From an uncultured Stenotrophomonas sp. (GTDB lineage Bacteria; Pseudomonadota; Gammaproteobacteria; Xanthomonadales; Xanthomonadaceae), in NCBI GenBank assembly GCA_900078405.1, contig FLTS01000001.1, positions 2,770,501 through 2,834,500 of the forward strand: 64,000 nt of DNA. Reading direction: 5' to 3'. Below the pieces are notes generated by a model, which worked only from the letters and a program-made list of their open reading frames with translations, searched no databases and had not been told where the DNA came from. The translations under genes were made by a program, and so were the position numbers. Shown here in pieces: positions 27,585 through 34,806 of the stretch (its first letter is position 1; each line of letters opens with the position of its first letter).

Positions 27585-28067
27585 TCACGCCGCGCCGGGA
27601 AACCCGTGCTGGCGCCAGGCCTCGAACACCGTCACCGCGACCGAGTTGGACAGGTTGAGGCTGCGGTTGTCCGGCTGCATCGGCAGCCGCAGGCGGTGGC
27701 CGTCGGGCAGGGTCTCCAGCAGCTCCTGCGGCAGGCCGCGGGTTTCCGGGCCGAACAGGAAGGCGTCGCCGTCGGCGAAGCGCACGCTGTCGTAGCGCAC
27801 GCTGGCGCGGGTGCTCATGGCGAACAGGCGGGCGGGGGCGATGCGGGCCAGCGCGGTGTCCAGGTCCGGGTGGACCTGCATGCGGGCGTATTCGTGGTAG
27901 TCCAGGCCGGCGCGCTTGAGCTGCCGGTCGTCGATGTCGAAGCCGAGCGGCTCGATCAGGTGCAGGTGCGCGCCGGTATTGGCGCACAGCCGGATCACGT
28001 TGCCGGTGTTGGGCGGGATCTCGGGCTGGTAGAGCAGGACGTGGAAAACGGGGGAGGCGGCGGTCAT
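27585..28067 (-). CDS. trmL: tRNA (cytidine/uridine-34 2'-O) methyltransferase TrmL
   Basis: A 160-residue SPOUT-class methyltransferase that methylates the wobble ribose of leucine tRNAs. The three SPOUT motifs are clear: [15 protein letters not shown] at the N-terminus, FGPETRGLP in the middle and [15 protein letters not shown], forming the knotted cofactor site. E. coli TrmL has 157 residues. Monocistronic by appearance. Confidence 0.95.
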   Translation of the reverse strand: MTAASPVFHVLLYQPEIPPNTGNVIRLCANTGAHLHLIEPLGFDIDDRQLKRAGLDYHEYARMQVHPDLDTALARIAPARLFAMSTRASVRYDSVRFADGDAFLFGPETRGLPQELLETLPDGHRLRLPMQPDNRSLNLSNSVAVTVFEAWRQHGFPGAA

Positions 28068-28111
28068 CGGCGAAGTTTACGCCGCGGCCGCCTCCCGCTT
28101 TGCGTGGAGGC

Positions 28112-28525
28112 TCACTTGGCGACCATCCCTTGGGCGGCTTGGCCGAGGCTGTTGCCGTTCAGGGCGGCCTTGGCGGTGGCGGCGGCCAGCGCCTGCATCT
28201 GCTGCGCGTCCGGGCGCACGGTGATGGCCGGCAGCGACACCATCCACTGGCCGACACTGGCGCCGATGGCCAGCGGCGAGCCGGCGACCACCTGCATCGC
28301 GGCCTGCTCGGCGGCCAGTTCGACGATCTGGCCCACGCTCGGGCGCACCTGCACCATCGACAGGGTCGGGATGGCGCTGCTGCGCTCGCGTTCGGCTTGG
28401 GCCAATTGGTCGGCGGAAGGACGCACCTGCACCGTTTCCAGGGTGACGATGTCGGCTGCCTGTGCGGTGGCGGCGAAACCGGTGGTGGCGATGGCAAGCG
28501 CGATGGCGATGGACTTGGCGTTCAT
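28112..28525 (-). CDS. Secreted protein with three repeated VRP motifs
   Basis: A 137-residue exported protein with a signal peptide ending in AQA (residues 1-23). The mature chain repeats one motif three times: VQVRPSADQLAQA, VQVRPSVGQIVEL and ITVRPDAQQMQAL, each a short strand followed by a helix. I do not recognise a domain family. The gene is alone, with a 357-bp AT-richer region upstream. Confidence 0.65.
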   Translation of the reverse strand: MNAKSIAIALAIATTGFAATAQAADIVTLETVQVRPSADQLAQAERERSSAIPTLSMVQVRPSVGQIVELAAEQAAMQVVAGSPLAIGASVGQWMVSLPAITVRPDAQQMQALAAATAKAALNGNSLGQAAQGMVAK

Positions 28526-28882
28526 GGCATGACCTCGTTGGTGTGTGTCAAATGTGGTGTGGTAGTAAAGTAAAACACTAAATCTTGAAGTGCAAGAAAT
28601 TTCCTGCTTTTCGCTTATCTGTTCAGCATCCAGTCATCAATGCTCGGGTTTGCCTGGAGGCAGGGTTTCTTTACGCACGATGTGTGCAAATCGCATCTTC
28701 TTGAAATCAAAGGAATTTAATTGAGACAAAAGTGTCCGCTGTCCGGACACCGTGGCCAGCCGGCCGCTGTCCGCGGACAGACATGCTGTCGTTGCCACCT
28801 CCCCCATTACCGTTGACGCATGCCGCCCCGGTCGCGTGATGGGTACGATCGGCGTTCACCTTCATTACTCAAGGACAGTGGG
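28526..28882. promoter_or_regulatory. 357-bp intergenic region with TGTCC palindromes
   Basis: No gene is visible. The left two thirds are unusually AT-rich for this genome and probably contain the promoter of the secreted repeat protein. The right part has two perfect palindromes, TGTCCGGACA (28740-28749) and CTGTCCGCGGACAG (28767-28780), centred 29 bp apart, with further TGTC half-sites on either side (28734 and 28786). They look like a dimeric operator in front of the M16 peptidase gene; the binding protein is unknown. Confidence 0.5.
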
Positions 28883-31747
28883 ATGAACGCAGCCGCACCT
28901 CGTACCGCCCTTCTCGCCGTGGCGCTCGGCACCGCCATCGCCGGTTTCGCCGTCACCCCGCTGACTGCTGTGGCCAAGGCCCGGCCGGCTGCCGCCGCGT
29001 CCGCGGTGGATATCCCGTTCGAGGAGTTCACCCTGCCCAATGGCCTGCGCGTGGTGGTGCACACCGACCGCAAGGCGCCGATCGTGGCGGTCAACATCTG
29101 GTACCACGTCGGTGCCAAGGACGAACCGGCCGGTCGCACCGGCTTCGCCCACCTGTTCGAGCACCTGATGTTCCAGGGCAGCGAGAACCACGACGGCGAA
29201 TTCTTCGAACCGTTCAAGCAGGTCGGCGCCACCGACCAGAACGGCACCACCAACACCGACCGCACCAATTACTTCCAGAACGTACCGACCACCGCGCTGG
29301 ACATGGCGCTGTGGATGGAGTCCGACCGCATGGGCCACCTGCTCGGCGCGATCGACCAGGCTGCGCTCGACGAACAGCGCGGCGTGGTGCAGAACGAGAA
29401 ACGCCAGGGCGAGAACCAGCCCTACGGACAGGTGTGGGACAAGCTGACCCGCGCGCTGTACCCGGCCGGCCACCCGTACCACCACGGCGTGATCGGCTCG
29501 ATGAACGACCTCAACGCCGCTTCGCTGGACGACGTCAAGACCTGGTTCCGTACCTGGTACGGCCCCAACAACGCGGTGCTGGTGCTGGCTGGTGACATCG
29601 ACGTGGCCACCGCCAAAGAGAAGGTCGCCAGGTACTTCGGCGACATCCCGGCCGGCCCGACGATGGCGCAGCCGGCGGTCAACATCGGCCAGCGCCCGGA
29701 ATCCACCCGCGAGGTGATGACCGACAAGGTGCCGCAGGCGCGCATCTACCGCGCATGGAACGTGGCCGAGGTCGGCACTGCCGACATCGACCAGCTGCAG
29801 CTGTTCTCGCGGGTGCTGGGCGGGGCCAAGTCCTCGCGCCTGGACCAGCGCCTGCTGCACCGGGAAAAGCTGGTGGACAACATCGGCACGATGGTCGGCC
29901 CGTCGCAGCTGGGTTCCAACTTCATCATCATGGCCACGGTCAAGCAGGGTGTGGACCCGGCCAAGGTCGAGGCGATCATCGACGAGGAGCTGAAGAAGCT
30001 GATCGCCGAAGGCCCGAGCGCCGACGAACTGGCGCGCGGCAAGACCGCGTTCCGCGCCGGCTTCATCCGCGGCATCGAGCGCATCGGCGGCTTCGGTGGC
30101 AAGGCCGACGCGCTGGCTGAATGCGCGGTGTACGAGGGCGACCCGGGCTGCTTCCGCACCTCGCTGGCCACCATCGACAAGGCCGGCATCGACGACCTGA
30201 AGGCGGTGGGTGCCAAGTGGCTGGGCGTGGGCGACCACACCCTGGTGGTCGAACCGGGCGAGCGCGTGGCGCTGGACGAACTGCCCTCGGCCAAACCGGC
30301 GCCGTTCGAAGTGCCGGCGGTCGATCCCAAGTACAGCACCTTGTCCTCGCAGGTGGACCGCAGTGCCGGCGTGCCGCAGACCACGACCTTCCCGGAACTG
30401 AAATTCCCGCAGCTGCAGCGCGCCACGCTGAAGAACGGCACGCAGGTGGTCCTGGCCGAGCGCCACGACATCCCGGTGGTGCAGTTCAGCTATGAATTCC
30501 CGGGCGGTTTCACTGCCGACCAGGGGCGCAAGCCGGGCACTGCCAACTTCACGATGGGCATGCTCGACGAAGGCGCCGGCAAGCTCGGCTCGCTGGCCTT
30601 CGCCGACGCGGCCGATGCGCTGGGCGCGCGGCTGGGCGCCGGTGCCTCGCTGGACGGCGCTAACGTCTACCTGTCGGCGCTGAAGGAGAACCTGGCGCCG
30701 TCGCTGGCGCTGTACGCCGACGTGCTGCGCGCCCCGCGCTTCGACCAGGGCGAGATCGACCGTATCAAGGCCACCTGGATCGCCGGCATCAAGCAGGAGA
30801 AGGTGCAGCCCAACGCGGTGGCGATGCGCGTGCTGCCGCCGCTGTTGTACGGCAAGGGCCACCCGTATGCGATCCCGTTCACCGGCAGCGGTGATGAGGC
30901 GGCGATCGGATCGCTGACCCGCGAGGACCTGGTGGCCTTCCACAAGGACTGGGTGCGCCCGGAGAACGCCACCCTGATCGTCGTCGGTGACACCACGCTG
31001 AAGGAAATCGTGCCGCTGCTCGACCGCCAGCTCGGTGACTGGAAGGGCGAAGGCGCCGCGCCGCAGGTGCCCGCGCCGGCCGATGTCGCGCGCCCGGACA
31101 AGGCCCGCGTGTTCCTGATCGACCAGCCCGGCGCGGTGCAGGCCAACCTGTTCGCCGGCGAAGTGGTGCCCTCGACCCGTGATGCCGGCGCCACCCGCTT
31201 CGACATCGCCAACGGCGTGCTCGGCGGCGACTTCACCTCGCGCCTTAACATGAACCTGCGCGAGGACAAGCACTGGTCCTACGGCGCCCGCTCGATGTCC
31301 AGCGGCGCCCTCGGCCAGCGGCCGTGGATGGCGATCGCGCCGGTGCAGATCGACAAGACCGCCGACGCGCTGAAGGAAATGCAGGCCGAGATCAGCCAGT
31401 TCGCCAGCGGCCAGCGCCCGCCGAGCGACGAGGAGGTCGCGCGCATCCGCAACATCCAGACCCTGAGCCTGCCCGGTGCCTATGAAACCGCCAGCGCGGT
31501 GATGAACACCATCGGCGGCATCGTTCGTTACGATCGCCCGGACGACTACGTGTTCAAGCGCAAGGCCGAGATCGAGGCGATGACCCCGGCGCAGGTGGCC
31601 GAGGCGGCCAAGACGCTGGATGCGTCGAAGCTGACCTGGGTGGTGGTCGGCGACCTCAAGCAGACCGAGGCGCCGGTGCGCGCGCTGAAGCTGGGCGAGG
31701 TCACCGTCATCGACGGCGACGGCAACCCGGTGCCGGCGGACAAGTAA
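28883..31747 (+). CDS. M16-family zinc metallopeptidase (pitrilysin-like, two-domain)
   Basis: A 954-residue secreted protease made of two M16 halves. A signal peptide ends near residue 32. The first half has the inverted zinc motif H90-LF-E93-H94 and the downstream glutamate region (AALDEQRGVVQNEKRQGEN); the second half (from about residue 510, LPQLQRATLKNGTQVVLAERH) lacks the motif and is the usual inactive clamp domain. It probably degrades peptides in the periplasm. The start is ATG 28883, with AAGGACAG before it. A stem-loop follows the stop. Confidence 0.92.
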   Translation: MNAAAPRTALLAVALGTAIAGFAVTPLTAVAKARPAAAASAVDIPFEEFTLPNGLRVVVHTDRKAPIVAVNIWYHVGAKDEPAGRTGFAHLFEHLMFQGSENHDGEFFEPFKQVGATDQNGTTNTDRTNYFQNVPTTALDMALWMESDRMGHLLGAIDQAALDEQRGVVQNEKRQGENQPYGQVWDKLTRALYPAGHPYHHGVIGSMNDLNAASLDDVKTWFRTWYGPNNAVLVLAGDIDVATAKEKVARYFGDIPAGPTMAQPAVNIGQRPESTREVMTDKVPQARIYRAWNVAEVGTADIDQLQLFSRVLGGAKSSRLDQRLLHREKLVDNIGTMVGPSQLGSNFIIMATVKQGVDPAKVEAIIDEELKKLIAEGPSADELARGKTAFRAGFIRGIERIGGFGGKADALAECAVYEGDPGCFRTSLATIDKAGIDDLKAVGAKWLGVGDHTLVVEPGERVALDELPSAKPAPFEVPAVDPKYSTLSSQVDRSAGVPQTTTFPELKFPQLQRATLKNGTQVVLAERHDIPVVQFSYEFPGGFTADQGRKPGTANFTMGMLDEGAGKLGSLAFADAADALGARLGAGASLDGANVYLSALKENLAPSLALYADVLRAPRFDQGEIDRIKATWIAGIKQEKVQPNAVAMRVLPPLLYGKGHPYAIPFTGSGDEAAIGSLTREDLVAFHKDWVRPENATLIVVGDTTLKEIVPLLDRQLGDWKGEGAAPQVPAPADVARPDKARVFLIDQPGAVQANLFAGEVVPSTRDAGATRFDIANGVLGGDFTSRLNMNLREDKHWSYGARSMSSGALGQRPWMAIAPVQIDKTADALKEMQAEISQFASGQRPPSDEEVARIRNIQTLSLPGAYETASAVMNTIGGIVRYDRPDDYVFKRKAEIEAMTPAQVAEAAKTLDASKLTWVVVGDLKQTEAPVRALKLGEVTVIDGDGNPVPADK

Positions 31748-31766
31748 GCCGACGCAGCTCCAAAAG

Positions 31767-31805
31767 CCCCTCTCTCTCGGGAGAGGGGTTGGGGGAGGGC
31801 CGGCG
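31767..31805. repeat. Xanthomonad stem-loop repeat after the M16 peptidase gene
   Basis: CCCCTCTC and GAGAGGGG arms around a six-base loop, followed by TTGGGGGAGGG and a second small GCCGGCGAAGCCGGT stem. This composite is common at xanthomonad gene ends and may terminate the peptidase transcript. Confidence 0.6.
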
Positions 31806-31906
31806 AAGCCGGTGGCATGACGGGCACAGCCAGGCCGGCCCGCGAATCACCGGCGATTCATCGATCCAAGGCACAATCCATCCCGATTCCCACAAGGCTT
31901 CCGCCC

Positions 31907-32227
31907 ATGCGCATCCTGATCCTGTCCGCCGCCCTGCTCGCCGGCACCGCCGCCTGCACCTGGGTGCCGATCGAAGCCGGTGGCAAGGCCGTGCGCGTGC
32001 TGCCGGCCGGACCGGTGGCGCCGGGGTGCGTGGCCAAGGGCGAGATCGTGGTGACGGTCAAGAACAAGGTCGGCTTCTACAACCGCAACCCGCTGCGGGT
32101 GCAGGAAGAGCTGGAAACCCTGGCCCGCAACGAGGCGCCCAGTGCCGGCGCCAACGCCATCCAGGCACTGGCCCCGCCAGCCGACGGCAGCCAGCGCTAC
32201 AGCGCCTGGCAATGCCCGCCGCGTTGA
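31907..32227 (+). CDS. DUF4156 lipoprotein
   Basis: A 106-residue lipoprotein: signal peptide with lipobox GTAAC (C17), followed by the DUF4156 pattern CVAKGEIVVTVKNKVGFYNR and LARNEAPSAGANAIQAL, ending with CPP. The family shares the helix-strand arrangement of RcsF. The function is unknown. The ATG at 31907 gives a normal signal peptide; upstream codons in frame do not. Confidence 0.8.
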   Translation: MRILILSAALLAGTAACTWVPIEAGGKAVRVLPAGPVAPGCVAKGEIVVTVKNKVGFYNRNPLRVQEELETLARNEAPSAGANAIQALAPPADGSQRYSAWQCPPR

Positions 32228-32434
32228 GGCTCGACAAGGCCGACCGCGGGCCGGCAACCACGAGGTGCCCGGGGCATGCCGGTTTGCCGGCCAGCGGCCG
32301 GCATTACCGGGGACTGCCCTGCATCGCGGTATTTCCGCCCGTTCCATACGCCCGGGTAGTGAATCGTTAAAGATGCGTCAAAAGGCGGCAGCCGGTAGAA
32401 TAATGCCCCCTTCGCCTGAGTCCTGGCGTCTTCC

Positions 32435-33451
32435 ATGCACTTCCAGAATGTCTCGATCGCGGGACTGGCGCACATTGATGCGCCGCACACGCTGACCTCC
32501 AAGGAAATCACCGAGCGGCTGCAGCCCACGCTGGACCGCTTGGGGATCCGCGCCGACATGCTGGGCGACATCGCGGGCATCCACGCCCGCCGCCTGTGGG
32601 ACCAGGGCATGCAGGCCTCCGACGCGGCCACCCTGGCCGGGCGCAAGGCACTGGAAGACGCTGGCGTCGACCCGGAGCGCATCGGCCTGCTGGTCAACAC
32701 CTCGGTCAGCCGCGACTACCTAGAGCCGTCCACCGCCTCCATCGTCTCGGGCAACCTCGGCATCGGCGACGACTGCGTCACCTTCGACATCGCCAACGCC
32801 TGCCTGGCCTTCATCAACGGCATGGACGTGGCCGCGCGCATGCTCGAACGCGGTGACATCGACTACGCGCTGATCGTTGATGGTGAGAGCTCCAACCTCG
32901 TCTACGAAAAGACCCTGGAGCGCATGAGTGCCCCGGACGTCACCGCGCAGCAGCTGCGCGACGAGTTCGCCGCGCTGACCACCGGCTCCGGCGCCGCGGC
33001 GATGGTGCTGGCGCGCTCGGAACTGGTGCCCGACGCCCCGCGCTACCGCGGTGGCGTGACCCGCGCGGCCAACCAGTGGAACAAGCTGTGCGTGGGCAAC
33101 CTGGACCGCATGGTCACCGATACCCGGCTGCTGCTGATCGAAGGCATCAAGCTGGCGACCAAGACGTTTGAAGCCACCCGCCAGGCGCTGGGCTGGGCGG
33201 TGGACGAGATCGACCAGTTCGTCATCCACCAGGTCAGCCAGCCGCATACCAACGCCTTCATCAAGGCCTTCGGCATCGACCCGAAGAAGGTGATGACCAT
33301 CTTCGGCGAGCACGGCAACATCGGTCCGGCCTCGGTGCCGATCGTGCTGAGCAAGCTGCGCCAGCTCGGCAAGCTCAAGAAGGGCGACCGCGTCGCGCTG
33401 ATGGGCATTGGCTCGGGCCTGAACTGCACGATGGCCGAGGTGGTCTGGTAA
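32435..33451 (+). CDS. oleA: OleA, acyl-CoA head-to-head condensing thiolase
   Basis: OleA joins two fatty acyl-CoAs by non-decarboxylative Claisen condensation to a 2-alkyl-3-ketoacid, the first step of long-chain olefin synthesis. The 338-residue product is almost colinear with the X. campestris enzyme. The catalytic C123 (NACLAF), H265 (VIHQVS), N295 (HGNIGPAS) and the partner-chain base E97 (LEPSTAS) are all present. The ATG at 32435 begins MHFQNVSIAGLAHIDAPH, as in Xanthomonas. In this window oleA is separated from oleBCD by about 6.8 kb holding a restriction island. Confidence 0.96.
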   Translation: MHFQNVSIAGLAHIDAPHTLTSKEITERLQPTLDRLGIRADMLGDIAGIHARRLWDQGMQASDAATLAGRKALEDAGVDPERIGLLVNTSVSRDYLEPSTASIVSGNLGIGDDCVTFDIANACLAFINGMDVAARMLERGDIDYALIVDGESSNLVYEKTLERMSAPDVTAQQLRDEFAALTTGSGAAAMVLARSELVPDAPRYRGGVTRAANQWNKLCVGNLDRMVTDTRLLLIEGIKLATKTFEATRQALGWAVDEIDQFVIHQVSQPHTNAFIKAFGIDPKKVMTIFGEHGNIGPASVPIVLSKLRQLGKLKKGDRVALMGIGSGLNCTMAEVVW

Positions 33452-33483
33452 GCGCCCCAGCTCTTCCCGGCAAAATCTCCAAG

Positions 33484-33513
33484 CGCCCGCAGCCACAAAC
33501 CTGCGGGCGTTTT
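33484..33513 (+). terminator. Terminator after oleA
   Basis: A perfect 9-bp stem (CGCCCGCAG / CTGCGGGCG) with an 8-base loop followed by TTTT, 32 bp after the oleA stop. It is a textbook Rho-independent terminator and insulates oleA from the fic operon. Confidence 0.88.
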
Positions 33514-33545
33514 GCATTGGGCGCTATCAAACATGCATAGAAATC

Positions 33546-33631
33546 TTTCCTTGTTTGAACATGATTTCACCGCAAGGAAAAAAAGTGATAAAAATATTTC
33601 CTTGGAATGGACGGACATTGTTGCAAGGAAA
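33546..33631 (+). promoter_or_regulatory. Duplicated operator upstream of fic
   Basis: The unit TTTCCTTG-N19-CAAGGAAA occurs twice with identical spacing: arms at 33546-33553 / 33573-33580 and 33597-33604 / 33624-33631. The two units are 51 bp apart, and the last arm covers the fic ribosome-binding site. The region is AT-rich and carries TGATAAAAATAT between the units. It looks like a binding site for a dimeric repressor, plausibly the Fic protein itself through its C-terminal winged helix. Confidence 0.75.
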
Positions 33632-33636
33632 ATGAC

Positions 33637-34806
33637 ATGCCTGACAGGATCACAGGGCGTTACGTTGCCGGTTCGCTGGCCGGCAGCCGTTACCAGGCCT
33701 TCATCCCCGACCCCCTGCCTCCCGAGCCGGGTCTGGATTTGTCGGCAGGCGAGCTGATAGCGCGCAAGGAGCGTGCCGATCAAGCCCTGGGGCGGTTGGA
33801 TGGCATCGCCATGATGCTGCCCGACCCGGAGCTGTTCCTGTACCAGTACGTCCGCAAGGAAGCATTGCTGTCCTCGCAGATCGAGGGTACCCAGTCGTCG
33901 CTGTCGGACCTGTTGCTGTTCGAGGTCGATGCCGCTCCCGGCGTGCCCATCGACGACGTGGAAGAAGTCTCCAACTACGTAGCCGCCCTCAACCACGGCC
34001 TGCGCCGGCTGCGCGAGGATGGTTTCCCGCTGTCGCTGCGCCTGATCCGGGAGATGCACGCCCTGCTGCTGCAGGGCGGTCGCGGGGCGACCAGGCAGCC
34101 GGGCGAGTTCCGCAAGGGCCAGGTCTGGATCGGCGGCAGCTCGCCTGCACTGGCCCACTTCGTGCCGCCACCGCCCGAAGCGCTGCCCGACGCATTGGCG
34201 GCGTTGGAGCGTTTCTTGCACCAGCCTTCCGGTCAGATGCCCCCTCTGGTCAAGGCCGCTCTGGCCCATGTCCAGTTCGAAACCATCCACCCCTTCAGCG
34301 ACGGCAACGGCCGCCTTGGCCGCCTGCTGATTGCCCTGATCCTGTGCAACGAAGGCGTGCTGCGCGACCCGAGCCTGTACCTGAGCCTGTACTTCAAGCG
34401 CCGCCGCGCCGACTATTACGACCGGCTCAATGCCGTGCGCGTGCACGGTGACTGGGAAGGTTGGCTGGGCTTCTTCCTCGATGGCGTGGCCGAAACCGCG
34501 CAGCAGGCCGTGGATACCGCCCAGCGCCTGCTGGCACTGCTGGCCGAGGATCGCGCCCGCATCGCCACACTGGGCCAGCGGGCAGGCAACGTCGGCCTGG
34601 TGTTCGAGCAGTTCGCCCGCCGGGTGCTGCTGACCGTGCCGCAGGTTGCCCCGCATCTGGCGCTCAGCCCGCCCACCATCCGCGCCGCCGTGCGCGCGCT
34701 GGAAGAACTGGAAATCGTCAACGAACTCACCGGCCAGCAGCGCCACCGCGTATTCGCCTACCAGAAGTACCTCGACATCCTCAGTGAAGGAGCACAGCCG
34801 CTGTGA
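33637..34806 (+). CDS. Fic-domain protein with C-terminal winged helix
   Basis: A 389-residue AMP-transferase-type Fic protein. The active-site motif HPFSDGNGRLGR lies at 218-229, and the intrinsic inhibitory helix at S79-SQI-E83-G (SSQIEG), so this is a class II self-inhibited Fic. Residues about 320-380 look like a winged-helix DNA-binding domain (LALSPPTIRAAVRALEELEIV). AAGGAA precedes ATG 33637. The stop codon overlaps the GTG start of the restriction enzyme (GTGA), so the two are translationally coupled. It could be the regulator of the restriction operon or an independent toxin-like modifier. Confidence 0.9.
   Translation: MPDRITGRYVAGSLAGSRYQAFIPDPLPPEPGLDLSAGELIARKERADQALGRLDGIAMMLPDPELFLYQYVRKEALLSSQIEGTQSSLSDLLLFEVDAAPGVPIDDVEEVSNYVAALNHGLRRLREDGFPLSLRLIREMHALLLQGGRGATRQPGEFRKGQVWIGGSSPALAHFVPPPPEALPDALAALERFLHQPSGQMPPLVKAALAHVQFETIHPFSDGNGRLGRLLIALILCNEGVLRDPSLYLSLYFKRRRADYYDRLNAVRVHGDWEGWLGFFLDGVAETAQQAVDTAQRLLALLAEDRARIATLGQRAGNVGLVFEQFARRVLLTVPQVAPHLALSPPTIRAAVRALEELEIVNELTGQQRHRVFAYQKYLDILSEGAQPL

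Noticed and set aside
28865..31273. 802-codon minus-strand open frame opposite the M16 peptidase gene
   Set aside because: Antisense shadow; the plus-strand frame has signal peptide, zinc motif and both M16 halves.
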